Part shown: in pieces, positions 28,937-38,328 of the stretch
How positions within the stretch are numbered: position 1 is the stretch's first letter
How the letters are laid out: every line of letters starts with the position of its first letter
Translations under genes and position numbers: made by a program
From: an uncultured Alphaproteobacteria bacterium
GTDB taxonomy: Bacteria > Pseudomonadota > Alphaproteobacteria > Rhizobiales > Ancalomicrobiaceae
NCBI GenBank assembly: GCA_937864925.1
Contig: CALMFH010000027.1
Coordinates: 1 to 60,449, forward strand
Length of the DNA stretch: 60,449 bases
Direction: 5' to 3'
Notes under the pieces: generated by a model
What the model was told of the DNA's origin: nothing
What the model saw: the letters and a program-made list of their open reading frames with translations, nothing else
Databases searched by the model: none

Positions 28937-29386
28937 TCAGACACCGCCTGCGAAGATCTCGAGAACCTGTTCGGCGGCCCGGCAGGTCACCAGACGACGT
29001 CGCACTTCCGCGCTTCGCAGAAGGCGGGCGGACCGGGCCAACGGATTCGGAGCCCCCTCGCCGCCGGTCGTCGGCGACAGGACCACCACGACCAGATCGA
29101 CCGGTTGCTCGTCGATCGCCTCCCAGTCGACCGGCTTTTCGAGGCGCGCGAACAACGCGACCGGTTCGACGAGGCCGTCGACGGCGGCGTGCGGCAGCGC
29201 CACGCCGGAACCGACGCCGGTCGAGCCGAGCTTTTCGCGATCCGCGAGAGCGCGGAAGACGGTGAGCGGGTCGCTGCCGCTGATCTCGGCGGCGCGCGCC
29301 GCCGATGCTCGGAGAACCTCGATCTTGGTCCGCGCAGGAAGTGCGAGCAGGACCGCATCGAGGCGGATCGGGTTCGTCGATGTCAT
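28937..29386 (-). CDS. PtsN-like EIIA domain protein at the end of the kdp operon
   Basis: A 149-residue protein with the EIIA-Ntr/EIIA-fructose fold. The phospho-accepting His is H66 in GVGSGVALPHAAVDG, which matches the PtsN active site. PtsN takes phosphate from the PTS-Ntr chain, and its dephosphorylated form is known to stimulate KdpD in E. coli. Here the gene follows kdpE directly, so a local regulatory link to KdpD is plausible. I placed the start at the ATG 29386 because the conserved domain begins there; an ATG at 29419 overlaps the kdpE end and would couple translation. Confidence 0.85.
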   Translation of the reverse strand: MTSTNPIRLDAVLLALPARTKIEVLRASAARAAEISGSDPLTVFRALADREKLGSTGVGSGVALPHAAVDGLVEPVALFARLEKPVDWEAIDEQPVDLVVVVLSPTTGGEGAPNPLARSARLLRSAEVRRRLVTCRAAEQVLEIFAGGV

Positions 29387-29408
29387 GATGACCACCGATG
29401 GGATCGCT

Positions 29409-30104
29409 TCAGACGACATCCTGCTCGCGCAGGCGATAGCCGACGCCGGTCTCGGTCTCGACCAGCGACGGGGTGGGCGGCGGCGGGTCGATCTTCTGAC
29501 GCAACTGGCTGACGAGGACGCGCAGGTACTGGGCGTCCGCCGTCAGGCTCGCGCCCCAGATCGCCGAGGTCAGCATCTTCTGGGTCACGACCTTGCCGAC
29601 GTTTCGGGCCAGCACGTGCAGGAGATCGTATTCCTTCGGCGTCAGGTGCACCCGTTCGCCGTCGCGGGTGACGATGCGGCGGACGGTGTCGACGACGAGA
29701 CCGCCGGTCGTCACCACCGGCTCCTCGCCGTCACGCTGGGCAGCATGGCGCAACGCGGCGCGCAGCCGGGCGAGGAGTTCGCCGACGCCGAAAGGCTTGT
29801 CGACGTAGTCGTCGGCGCCGAGATCGAGGGCGGCGATCTTCTCGCTCTCGCGGTCGCGGGCGGAGAGCACGACGATCGGCGTCTTCGACCACTCGCGGAT
29901 CGAGCGGAGCACGTCCTTGCCGTCCATGTCGGGCAGGCCGAGATCGAGCAGGATCAGATCCGGCCCCCAGGTCGCGGCCCGACGGATCGCCGTGGCGCCG
30001 TCCTCGACGCATTCGACATCGTGACCGGAAGCGACCAGCGCCGGCCTGAGGAAGCGATGGATCTGCGGCTCGTCGTCGACGACGAGGATCCGGATCGCGG
30101 TCAT
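29409..30104 (-). CDS. kdpE: Potassium-response regulator KdpE
   Basis: A 231-residue OmpR-class response regulator. The receiver carries the acidic pair VDDE (9-12), phospho-acceptor D54 in ILLDLGLPDMDG and K in DKPFGVGELLARLRAALR. The C-terminal winged helix has VHLTPKEYDLL and ends ETGVGYRLREQ. It activates kdpFABC when phosphorylated by KdpD under potassium limitation. The start overlaps the kdpD stop by four bases (ATGA). Confidence 0.96.
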   Translation of the reverse strand: MTAIRILVVDDEPQIHRFLRPALVASGHDVECVEDGATAIRRAATWGPDLILLDLGLPDMDGKDVLRSIREWSKTPIVVLSARDRESEKIAALDLGADDYVDKPFGVGELLARLRAALRHAAQRDGEEPVVTTGGLVVDTVRRIVTRDGERVHLTPKEYDLLHVLARNVGKVVTQKMLTSAIWGASLTADAQYLRVLVSQLRQKIDPPPPTPSLVETETGVGYRLREQDVV

Positions 30105-32815
30105 TCGGCCTCTCCCTTCGGCTCTGCGGGCGGATGAGGCGGCAGCGGCAGGTGGACGGTCATCCGTGTCCCTCGGTCACCGTGGATCGGGCTCATGGCG
30201 GTGATCGATCCACCCATCGCGATGACGACACCGCGACAGATGGAGAGACCCAGTCCGGTGCCGGCGGCTCGACCGTCGCCGCGGGCGACGCGATGGAACT
30301 TGTCGAAGACCCGTTCGAGTTCCTCGGCCGGAATGCCGATGCCGGTGTCTTCGACCTCGATCCGGGCGCCGCGCCCGTCGAGCGCGAGACGCACGGCGAT
30401 CGCGTCGTCGGAGAACTTGATGGCGTTGTCGAGAAGATTGAACATCACCTGCTCGAGCAGCGTCGCATTGCCCTCGAGCACCAACGGAACGCCGGCGTCC
30501 TCGAGCCTGATGCGGCGCCCCGGATGGAGACGCTCGGCCCGCGCGACGGCGCCGTGGACCACGTCGGCGAGATCGACCCAATCGGTGGCGATCTCGAGAT
30601 TGCCGGCCTCCAGCCGGGTCATGTCGAGCAGGTTGACCACGAACTGCGACAGGCGTCGGGTCTCCTCCTCGATCGCGGCGAGCAGATCCTTGCGCGTCGC
30701 CTCGTCGAGCCGATCGCCGAAGTCCTTGAGACTGGTCACCGAACCGAGGATCGAGGCGAGCGGCGTCCGCAGGTCGTGCGAGATCGAGGAGAGCAGCGCC
30801 GATCGCAACCGCTCGCTCTCGGCACTCGCCGCCGCCTCGGTGGCGCGGGTCCCGAGTTGGATGCGCTCGGCGGCGATCGCCGTCTGGTCGCAGAGCGCGA
30901 CGAGGAAGCGCTCCGCGTCCTCCGAGAGATGCGCCTGCGGATCGCCGGGCGCGAAGCCGATGACCCCGACCATGCCGCTCGCCGTCACCAGCGGCCGGAA
31001 CTGCAACTCGGCCGCCGGCAGCGTCGGTGAGCGCCGCCCCGCCGGCTCACCGCGTTCGAAGGCCCATCGCGCTGCACCCATCTCGGTCACTCCGAGTTCG
31101 ACGTCGGGCGGGAAGGCCCCGGCGAGGCGGAGATCGCCGCCGTCGGCGAGCAGCGCCACCGCCCGCCCCTGCACCGCACCGGCGACCTGCGAGACCGCCG
31201 TCCACATCAGCGGCTCCAGCGCCGCGACGCCGGCGATCTTGCGCGAATATTCGTAGAGGGCGCGCGTGGTCCGCGCTCGGGCGAGGACGGCGGCGGCCTG
31301 TTCTCGGGCCCGTCCGGCGAGCCCGCCGACCGCCGTCGCGACGAAGAGGAAAACGATCAACGAGAAGAATTCGTGCGGTTTGGCGACGGTGAAGGTGTGC
31401 ACCGGCTCGATGAAGAAGAAATTGTAGGCGAAGAACGACAGGAGGGCGGCAGCGAGCGCCGAATTCCGACCGAAACGCAGGGCACACAGCACCACCCCGG
31501 CGAGGAAGACCATCGAGACGTTCGGCAGGTCGACGAAGCGGATGAGCCCCATGCCGAGCCCGACCGACACCGCGACGGCGATCACCGCGGCGGCGAAGCC
31601 GGCCGCGAGATCCCGCCGATCGATCGACCGTCGCGCCATCCGCGTCGGCGGCACCGCGTCCGCCTCCCCGGTCACCACCTGGACCGAGATGTCGGAGGCA
31701 CGGCTCACCAGATCGTCGGAGAGCGACCGGCCGAAGAGGCGGCGGAACCGGCCGTGGCGGGCCGACCGGCCGACGACGATCTGCGAGACGTTCTCGCGCC
31801 GCGCCCAGCGCAGGATCTCGGCGACGATGTCCGAACCGATGACGCGGACACGCTCGGCGCCGAGCCGTTCGGCGAGATGGAGGTTGGCGTCGATGCGGCG
31901 GATCGAGGCCTCATCGGTGCGGGCGACGTCCGGCCGGTCGACGTGCAATGCCGTCCATGGCGCGTTGAGGGCACCGGCCTGACGCGCAGCGATGCGGATG
32001 ACGTCCTCGGAGCGCTCGTCTGCACCGACGCAGACGAGCAGCCGCTCGGCCGTCGGCCAGGGTCCCTCGATGGCGCTCTGCCTGAGATAGGCGAGCATCT
32101 CGTCGTCGACATGGGCGGCGGTGCGCCTCAGCGCCAGTTCGCGCAGAGCGGTGAGGTTCGACGGCTTGAAGAAGTTGTCGATCGCCCGCGCCGCGTTCTC
32201 GGGCACGTAGACCTTGCCGTCCTTCAGCCGCTCGATCAGCTCGTCCGGCGTCAGATCGACCAGGATCACCTCGTCGGCGCGCTCCAACATGCGATCCGGC
32301 ACGGTCTCGCGGATGGTGACTCCGGTGATGCGGCCGACGACGTCGGAGAGGCTCTCGAGATGCTGGATGTTGAGCGCCGTCCACACGTCGATCCCGGCGT
32401 CGAGCAACTCGTCGACGTCCTGGAAGCGTTTGGGATGGCGCGACCCCGGCATGTTGGAGTGTGCCAGTTCGTCGACGATCAGGAGCCCCGGCCGGCGGGC
32501 CAGCGCCGCGTCGATGTCGAATTCCATGAGGGTGCGGCCGCGGTGGATCACCGGCCGGCGCGGCAGCACCTCGAGCCCGTCGATCAACGCCGCGGTGTCG
32601 GCGCGACCGTGGGTCTCGACCAGGCCGACCACCACGTCGACACCCTCACCGGCGAGGCGGCGCGCGTTCGACAGCATGGCGAAGGTCTTGCCGACCCCCG
32701 GTGCGGCCCCGAAGTGGATCTTGAGCCGCCCACGCCCCTCCCGTTCGGCGAGCGCCAGAAGCGCTTCCGGGGAAGGCCGACCGTCGCGGGGGCGGGCGTC
32801 GTTCATCGCCGTCAT
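30101..32815 (-). CDS. kdpD: Potassium-sensing histidine kinase KdpD
   Basis: A 904-residue sensor kinase. The cytoplasmic N terminus has the KdpD domain with Walker A GAAPGVGKT and the DELAHSN segment, followed by a universal-stress-like domain, four membrane helices (about residues 405-500), a GAF-like region, and the kinase core with phospho-acceptor His in SSISHDLRTPLASI and the ATP-binding DTGIGIPAEE and GTGLGL. It reads potassium status and controls KdpE phosphorylation. The start was placed at ATG 32815, just after the kdpC stop; ATG 32806 is an alternative. Confidence 0.96.
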   Translation of the reverse strand: MTAMNDARPRDGRPSPEALLALAEREGRGRLKIHFGAAPGVGKTFAMLSNARRLAGEGVDVVVGLVETHGRADTAALIDGLEVLPRRPVIHRGRTLMEFDIDAALARRPGLLIVDELAHSNMPGSRHPKRFQDVDELLDAGIDVWTALNIQHLESLSDVVGRITGVTIRETVPDRMLERADEVILVDLTPDELIERLKDGKVYVPENAARAIDNFFKPSNLTALRELALRRTAAHVDDEMLAYLRQSAIEGPWPTAERLLVCVGADERSEDVIRIAARQAGALNAPWTALHVDRPDVARTDEASIRRIDANLHLAERLGAERVRVIGSDIVAEILRWARRENVSQIVVGRSARHGRFRRLFGRSLSDDLVSRASDISVQVVTGEADAVPPTRMARRSIDRRDLAAGFAAAVIAVAVSVGLGMGLIRFVDLPNVSMVFLAGVVLCALRFGRNSALAAALLSFFAYNFFFIEPVHTFTVAKPHEFFSLIVFLFVATAVGGLAGRAREQAAAVLARARTTRALYEYSRKIAGVAALEPLMWTAVSQVAGAVQGRAVALLADGGDLRLAGAFPPDVELGVTEMGAARWAFERGEPAGRRSPTLPAAELQFRPLVTASGMVGVIGFAPGDPQAHLSEDAERFLVALCDQTAIAAERIQLGTRATEAAASAESERLRSALLSSISHDLRTPLASILGSVTSLKDFGDRLDEATRKDLLAAIEEETRRLSQFVVNLLDMTRLEAGNLEIATDWVDLADVVHGAVARAERLHPGRRIRLEDAGVPLVLEGNATLLEQVMFNLLDNAIKFSDDAIAVRLALDGRGARIEVEDTGIGIPAEELERVFDKFHRVARGDGRAAGTGLGLSICRGVVIAMGGSITAMSPIHGDRGTRMTVHLPLPPHPPAEPKGEAE

Positions 32816-32819
32816 CCGT

Positions 32820-33392
32820 TCACGAAGCGCCGAGACGCGCAAGAGCGAGATTGAGTTCGAGCACGTTCACCCGCGGCTCACCGAGGAAACCGAGGTCACG
32901 TCCCCGGGTCGCGGCGGCGATCAGCGCCTCCAGTCTCTCCGGCGTGAGACCGCGGGTGACGGCGATGCGGCCGACCTGCGAGCGGGCGTTGGCCGGGGAG
33001 ATGTGTGGATCGAGGCCGCTCGCCGAAGTGGTCACCGCGTCGGCCGGGACGCTCGCCGCCCCGGTCTCGGTCTTCGCGGCGTCGACGTCGGCCCTCACCC
33101 GCTCGACCAGCTTCGCCGACAGCGGACCGAGGTTGGAGCCCGACGAGGCGGTGGCGTCGTAGGGCGTCGCGGAGGTCGCCGACGGTCGGCCGTGGAACCA
33201 CTTCGCCTCGGTGAAGGTCTGGCCGATCAGCCGCGAGCCGACGATCCGGCCGTCGACCTCGACGAGGCTGCCGTTCGCCGCGCCGGGCAGGAGGACCCGC
33301 GCGACACCGGTGATCGCCAGTGGATAGGCGACGCCGGTGAGAAGCGTCAGGCTGCCGAGGAGGACGAGTGTGGGGCGGAGATGTTCGATCAT
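32820..33392 (-). CDS. kdpC: Potassium-transporting ATPase subunit KdpC
   Basis: A 190-residue protein with one N-terminal membrane helix (about 8-30, with RPTLVLLGSLTLLTGVAYP) and a periplasmic domain with GQTFTEAKWFHGRPSAT and SGLDPHISPANARSQVGR, both family hallmarks. KdpC stabilises the KdpFABC complex and helps potassium loading. ATG 33392 was chosen because GAGGTG lies five bases upstream. It follows kdpB by ten bases. Confidence 0.96.
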   Translation of the reverse strand: MIEHLRPTLVLLGSLTLLTGVAYPLAITGVARVLLPGAANGSLVEVDGRIVGSRLIGQTFTEAKWFHGRPSATSATPYDATASSGSNLGPLSAKLVERVRADVDAAKTETGAASVPADAVTTSASGLDPHISPANARSQVGRIAVTRGLTPERLEALIAAATRGRDLGFLGEPRVNVLELNLALARLGAS

Positions 33393-33402
33393 GGTCTTCA
33401 CC

Positions 33403-35460
33403 TCAGGCGAGATGGAGGGCGGCGACCAAGAGGTCGATCGCCTTGATGCCGACGAAGGGCAGAGCGAGGCCGCCGACGCCGTAGACGAGGAGGTTGCGCC
33501 GGAGCAGCGCCGCCGCGCCGACCGGGCGATAGGCGATGCCCTTCAGTGCCAGCGGGATCAGCGCCACGATGATCAGCGCGTTGAAGATCACCGCCGACAG
33601 GATGGCGCTCTCGGGTGAGGCGAGGCCCATGACGTCGAGCGCCCCGAGTTCCGGGTAGGTCGCGACGAACAGCGCCGGAACGATGGCGAAATACTTCGCC
33701 ACGTCGTTGGCGATCGAGAAGGTGGTGAGCGAGCCCCGGGTCATCAGCAACTGCTTGCCGATCGCCACCACCTCGATGAGCTTGGTCGGATTGCTGTCGA
33801 GATCGACCATGTTGCCGGCCTCGCGGGCGGCTTGCGTGCCCGACTGCATGGCGACCCCGACGTCCGCCTGGGCCAGCGCCGGCGCGTCGTTGGTGCCGTC
33901 GCCGCACATGGCGATGAGCCGGCCGTGCCGCTGCTCGGAGCGGATGTAGGCGAGCTTGTCCTGCGGCGTGGCCTCGGCGATGAAGTCGTCGACACCGGCT
34001 TCCGAGGCGATCGCCGCGGCGGTGACCGGGTTGTCACCGGTGACCATCACGGTACGGATGCCCATGGCGCGCAACTCGGCGAAGCGCTCCTTGATGTCGG
34101 GCTTGACCACGTCCTTCAGATGAATGGCGCCGATCAAGCGGCCCGCTTCGCACACCGCGAGCGGCGTGCCGCCGGCCCGCGCGATGCGGTCGACGGCGTC
34201 GCGGAAGGCGGCCGGCGCGCGGTCGAGCCCGATGCCGACGTGACGCAACACCGCATCGACGGCACCCTTGCGGATCGAGCGACCGGCGAAGTCGGCTCCC
34301 GACAGCCGCGTCTGGGCGGTGAAGGGCACGAAGCTCGCGCCCTCGACCCCCGCCGGCTCGACGACGCCGTGGTGGCCATTGGCCAGCGCCACGATCGACC
34401 GGCCCTCCGGTGTCTCGTCGGCGTGACTGGCGACCAGCGCTGCCTCGGCGAACGCTTCGGCGGTGATGCCGGGGACGGGGAGGAACTCGGTCGCCAAGCG
34501 GTTGCCGAAGGTGATGGTGCCGGTCTTGTCGAGGAGCAGCGTGTCGACGTCACCCGCCGCCTCGACGGCCCGCCCCGAGGTGGCGATGACGTTGAAACGG
34601 ATGAGACGATCCATGCCGGCGATACCGATCGCCGACAGGAGACCGCCGATGGTGGTGGGGATCAGGGTGACGAGCAGCGCGATCAGCACCGGCACCGTGA
34701 CGGTGGCGCCCGAGTAGCCGGCGATGCCCCACAGCGTCACCACGGTGATCAGGAAGATCAGGGTGAGGCCGGAGAGCAGGATGGAGAGCGCCAGTTCGTT
34801 CGGCGTCTTCTGTCGCTCGGCGCCTTCGACGAGGGCGATCATACGATCGATGAAGGTCGAGCCGGGCGCGGCGGTGATCCGCACCACGATCCGGTCGGAG
34901 AGCACGGTGGTCCCGCCCGTGACCGCCGAGCGATCGCCGCCGGATTCACGGATCACCGGGGCGGATTCGCCGGTGATGGCGCTCTCGTTGACCGAGGCGA
35001 CGCCGCGCACCACCTCGCCGTCGGCGGGGATGACGTCGCCGGCCTCGACCAGAACCAGATCGTCGAGCTCGAGTTCGAGCGAGGAAACGACCGAATGGGC
35101 GGAATCTTCGGGATCGTCGAAGAGCAACCGCTTGGCCAGCGTGTCGGAACGGGTCTTCCTGAGCGCGTCGGCCTGCGCCTTGCCGCGTCCCTCGGCGACG
35201 GCTTCGGCGAAGTTGGCGAAGAGCACGGTGAACCACAGCCAAGCGGCGATCTGCCCGTCGAAGGCCGGCGCGCCGGAGCCGGTCACGACGTCCTCGGCGA
35301 AGACCAGGGTGACGACCAGCGCCACCACTTCGGTGACGAAGATCACCGGGTTGCGGACGAGCCGGCGGGGATCGAGCTTGAGGAAGGCGTCGAACGTCGC
35401 GCGGGTGAGGATGCCGCGGTCGAAGAGCGACGGGGCGGCGGCGATCGGATGATGCGACAT
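33403..35460 (-). CDS. kdpB: Potassium-transporting P-type ATPase subunit KdpB
   Basis: A 685-residue P-type ATPase subunit. The phosphorylation site is D311 in [11 protein letters not shown], the actuator motif is TGES (163-166), and the hinge is [10 protein letters not shown], with the TGDGTND-equivalent seen as [16 protein letters not shown]. It hydrolyses ATP to drive high-affinity potassium uptake through KdpA. The serine of TGES is the residue that in E. coli is inhibited by phosphorylation. ATG 35460 starts the conserved protein; the longer frame is a shadow of kdpA. kdpA lies 29 bases upstream. Confidence 0.97.
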   Translation of the reverse strand: MSHHPIAAAPSLFDRGILTRATFDAFLKLDPRRLVRNPVIFVTEVVALVVTLVFAEDVVTGSGAPAFDGQIAAWLWFTVLFANFAEAVAEGRGKAQADALRKTRSDTLAKRLLFDDPEDSAHSVVSSLELELDDLVLVEAGDVIPADGEVVRGVASVNESAITGESAPVIRESGGDRSAVTGGTTVLSDRIVVRITAAPGSTFIDRMIALVEGAERQKTPNELALSILLSGLTLIFLITVVTLWGIAGYSGATVTVPVLIALLVTLIPTTIGGLLSAIGIAGMDRLIRFNVIATSGRAVEAAGDVDTLLLDKTGTITFGNRLATEFLPVPGITAEAFAEAALVASHADETPEGRSIVALANGHHGVVEPAGVEGASFVPFTAQTRLSGADFAGRSIRKGAVDAVLRHVGIGLDRAPAAFRDAVDRIARAGGTPLAVCEAGRLIGAIHLKDVVKPDIKERFAELRAMGIRTVMVTGDNPVTAAAIASEAGVDDFIAEATPQDKLAYIRSEQRHGRLIAMCGDGTNDAPALAQADVGVAMQSGTQAAREAGNMVDLDSNPTKLIEVVAIGKQLLMTRGSLTTFSIANDVAKYFAIVPALFVATYPELGALDVMGLASPESAILSAVIFNALIIVALIPLALKGIAYRPVGAAALLRRNLLVYGVGGLALPFVGIKAIDLLVAALHLA

Positions 35461-35489
35461 GGGTGCGTATCCTCGAGATGAGACGAGGG

Positions 35490-37199
35490 TCAGAAGGTGC
35501 GACCGGTCGGGATCAGCAGGTGCTCCGCGATCGGTCCGAGCGCGAAGGCGGGAAAGAATTGCAGACCGCCGAGGATCAGGATCACCGCCACGACGAGGCC
35601 GACGAACAGCGGCCCGTGGGTCGGGAAGGTGCCGGCGGAAGCCACGGCGCGCGGCTTGGCGGCGAGTGATCCGGCGATCGCCATGACCGGCACGACGTAG
35701 CCGAAGCGCCCGAGGAACATGGCGATGCCGAGCGTCGCGTCGAACCACGGCGTGTCGGCCGAGAGCCCGGCGAAGGCCGAGCCGTTGTTGCCGGTCGCCG
35801 AGGCATAGGCGTAGAGGAGTTCGGTGAGCCCGTGCGGCCCGGCATTGGCGAGGCTCGCCAGCGCCGTCGGCAGGAGCGCCGCCACCGCGGTGAAGCCGAG
35901 GATCGTCGCCGGCAGGATGAGCTGGGCGAGCATGGCGAGCTTCATCTCCCGCGCCTCGATCTTCTTGCCGAGATACTCCGGCGTCCGCCCGACCATCAGC
36001 CCGGCGACGAAGACGGTGACGACCGCGATCACCAGGATGCCGAAGAGGCCGGAGCCGACGCCGCCGGGGACGATCTCGCCGAGCTTGATGAGGAGCAGCG
36101 GCATGAACCCGCCGAGCGGCATGAAGCTCTCGTGCATGGCGTCGACCGAGCCGGTCGAAGTGGCGGTCGTCGCCACCGCGTAGAATGCCGAGGCGGCCGA
36201 GCCGAAGCGGACCTCCTTGCCCTCCATGTTGCCGAGCGACGGATCGACGCCGAGGGCGGTCAGGAGCGGATTGCCGCCGGCCTCGGCCCAGTAGGCGACG
36301 ACGAGGCAGCCCGAGAGAATGATCGCCATCACCGTCAGGATCGCCCAGCCCTGGCGGGTGTCACCGACCATGCGGCCGAAAGTGTGGGTCAGCGCGAAGG
36401 AGATCGCCAGCAACGCCCAGATCTCCAGCGCATTGGTGATCGCCGTCGGGTTCTCGAACGGGTGAGCGGCATTGGCGTTGAAGAAGCCGCCGCCGTTGGT
36501 GCCGAGGAGCTTGATCGCCTCCTGGCTCGCGACCGGACCGAGGGCGATGGTCTGCTTCGCGCCCTCCAGCGTCGTCGCATCGACCGAAGCGAGGAGCGTC
36601 TGCGGGATGCCGAGGGCGACGAAGATCAGCGCCAACACGATCGACCCCGGCAGGAGGACATGCAGCGTCACGCGCGTCACGTCGACCCAGAAATTGCCGA
36701 CCCGATCGCTGCCGGACGAGGCGAAGCCGCGGATCATCACCGCGGCCAGCGCCATGCCGGTGGCGGCGGAGAGGAAGTTCTGCACCGTCAGCCCGGCCAT
36801 CTGCGAGAGATGGCTCATCGTCGTCTCGCCGCCGTAGGCCTGCCAGTTGGTGTTGGTGACGAAGCTGATCGCGGTGTTGAAGGCGAGCCACGGCTCGACC
36901 CCGGCGAAGCCCTGCGGGTTTCCCGGCAGGACGCCCTGGAGCCGCAGGATGGCGTAGAGCAGCACGAAGCCGGCGGCGTTGAAGGCCATCATGGCGAGCG
37001 TGTAGCCGAGCCACGTCTGGGGGCCGAGCGACGACCGGCCGGCCGCCGCCAGCAGGCCCCGCTCGATCGACCCGACCGCGGGGGAGAAGAAGGTGCGCTC
37101 GCCGGCGAAGACCCTTGCCATGTGCCGGCCGAGCGGCACCACGGAGGCGAGGACGAGGGCGAGGACGAACAGGATCTGCAGCCAGCCGAAAACGGTCAT
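35490..37199 (-). CDS. kdpA: Potassium-transporting ATPase subunit KdpA
   Basis: A 569-residue channel-like subunit with about ten membrane helices. Selectivity-filter-like loops are visible around [32 protein letters not shown] and [16 protein letters not shown], all typical of KdpA. It is the potassium-conducting subunit of the KdpFABC pump in the cytoplasmic membrane. Length is near the family norm. It follows kdpF by 36 bases. Confidence 0.97.
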   Translation of the reverse strand: MTVFGWLQILFVLALVLASVVPLGRHMARVFAGERTFFSPAVGSIERGLLAAAGRSSLGPQTWLGYTLAMMAFNAAGFVLLYAILRLQGVLPGNPQGFAGVEPWLAFNTAISFVTNTNWQAYGGETTMSHLSQMAGLTVQNFLSAATGMALAAVMIRGFASSGSDRVGNFWVDVTRVTLHVLLPGSIVLALIFVALGIPQTLLASVDATTLEGAKQTIALGPVASQEAIKLLGTNGGGFFNANAAHPFENPTAITNALEIWALLAISFALTHTFGRMVGDTRQGWAILTVMAIILSGCLVVAYWAEAGGNPLLTALGVDPSLGNMEGKEVRFGSAASAFYAVATTATSTGSVDAMHESFMPLGGFMPLLLIKLGEIVPGGVGSGLFGILVIAVVTVFVAGLMVGRTPEYLGKKIEAREMKLAMLAQLILPATILGFTAVAALLPTALASLANAGPHGLTELLYAYASATGNNGSAFAGLSADTPWFDATLGIAMFLGRFGYVVPVMAIAGSLAAKPRAVASAGTFPTHGPLFVGLVVAVILILGGLQFFPAFALGPIAEHLLIPTGRTF

Positions 37200-37235
37200 G
37201 GCGTCACCTCGAAACGGGGATGTGGGGCGGTCCGC

Positions 37236-37322
37236 TCAGTACTTCTCGGGGCGCACGAGCGTGTGGACGAGATAGGCGCCGAGCAGGACGGCGACGATCA
37301 GCGCGAGAATCGGTTCGCTCAT
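37236..37322 (-). CDS. kdpF: Potassium-transporting ATPase subunit KdpF
   Basis: A 28-residue single-helix membrane protein, MSEPILALIVAVLLGAYLV followed by a short polar tail HTLVRPEKY. The tail with RPEK and a terminal aromatic residue is the KdpF hallmark. It is a lipid-like stabiliser of the KdpFABC complex. It is too short for ordinary gene callers. It lies between a 27-codon micro-ORF (8 bases upstream) and kdpA. Confidence 0.92.
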   Translation of the reverse strand: MSEPILALIVAVLLGAYLVHTLVRPEKY

Positions 37323-37330
37323 GGCCGGGC

Positions 37331-37414
37331 TCACAACTGGCCGCAGGCCCGCGCATAGAGCGCGGCACCGGTGAAGAGCGAGAAGGCGATGGCGAAACAG
37401 GCGAAGTCCGACAT
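37331..37414 (-). CDS. 27-residue membrane micro-protein preceding kdpF
   Basis: An ATG at 37414 with a GAGGAG ribosome site opens 27 codons: a short acidic-aromatic start (MSDFACF), one hydrophobic helix, and an end reading ARACGQL. Its stop is eight bases before kdpF, so it is the likely first cistron of the kdp operon. Size and one-helix design resemble KdpF but the sequence is different, with a conserved-looking aromatic-Arg-x-Cys end. I recall unannotated ORFs of this kind in front of kdpF in other proteobacteria but cannot verify it here. Function unknown; an accessory subunit or leader peptide are both possible. Confidence 0.6.
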   Translation of the reverse strand: MSDFACFAIAFSLFTGAALYARACGQL

Positions 37415-37941
37415 GGCGAAGCTCCTCGAGACGGGTTCTTCACCGTGGACTCTCCTCCCGAACCCCATCAGGGATCGATCGGGAAGAGGGGGATCGGACA
37501 TAGGGATTTCATAAGGAGGCCGATCGGCGGTGTGCCGAAACGCAGGCGGACGAACCGGCCGGCTCCGGTGCCCGCTTCGAGGAGATGTCGGCCGCCCGAG
37601 CCGAGCGGATCCGGGTCGCACGCATCGACCGATCGGCGTCCCGACGGAAAGGATACCCCCGACGGCGCCATCCGGGACGCAGGTCGCACGTCTCCGGCAC
37701 GAACTCGCGCAGACACGATCCATTGGCCCCCGCAGTCGCTCGACATCGCCTGGGCTCCGCGTGTATTCGAGCCCGAGAGTCGACGGCGATCGCGGCCTCG
37801 AGGGGTGATGCGAAGGCTTGCGACAGAGCCGGGGAATCTGGATGCGGCTCCCCGGCTCCCGCCGACGGCCGACGGCCTCTCACCCCATCGGCTCGGAGAG
37901 ACGAAGGCGCCGGCGCCGGAGGTCGGATACCGCATCTCGGC
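37415..37941. other. Leader region of kdp operon; terminator-like hairpin
   Basis: About 527 bases with no convincing gene. It contains the expected kdp promoter; the only AT-rich patch is near 37500-37515 (ATAGGGATTTCATAAGG). A hairpin GAGCCGGGGA (37826-37835) with TCCCCGGCTC (37849-37858) lies 84 bases after the stop of the Cys-containing gene at 37942 and may end the phthalate operon. It has a 13-base loop and no T run. Confidence 0.45.
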
Positions 37942-38313
37942 TCATTCCGTGGGAACGGTCTTCAGGCTCGCCATCGTCGCGGCGTTCGGACAGATCTCGG
38001 CGAGGCGCTCGACCGGCGCGCCCTCCTCCATCAGGTGGCTGCAACGCTTCACCTCGGTGCAGCCGTTGCAGACCCGTTGCAGGTCGTGGAAGAGCAGGCC
38101 GAGCTCCCGCCGAACCTCGTCGGCCTCGAGCCCGTTCAGCGCCAGCATCGCCGGCAGGAGGCGGCCGACGTGCTCGCCACCGTCCGCCGCCGCCGTCAGG
38201 TCGTGAGGCGTCAGCCCGACCTCGCTCAACATCCGATCGAGTTCCTCTGGGACGGTCCGATCGAGTTCCCAGCGCTCGCGCCAACGACGGATGATTTCGA
38301 TGATCCCGGTCAT
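37942..38313 (-). CDS. Small Cys-containing protein (DUF6455-like)
   Basis: A 123-residue, largely helical, soluble protein. Near its C-terminal third it has Cys-x2-Cys-x5-Cys (RVCNGCTEVKRCSHL, about residues 82-92) and a fourth Cys in EICPNAATM, a pattern found in the alphaproteobacterial family I recall as DUF6455. The four cysteines could bind a metal or cluster. The start ATG lies 15 bases after the stop of the 4,5-dihydroxyphthalate decarboxylase gene, so it is probably the last gene of that operon. Function is unknown. Confidence 0.7.
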   Translation of the reverse strand: MTGIIEIIRRWRERWELDRTVPEELDRMLSEVGLTPHDLTAAADGGEHVGRLLPAMLALNGLEADEVRRELGLLFHDLQRVCNGCTEVKRCSHLMEEGAPVERLAEICPNAATMASLKTVPTE

Positions 38314-38328
38314 GGTTCGGCTCCCCGT

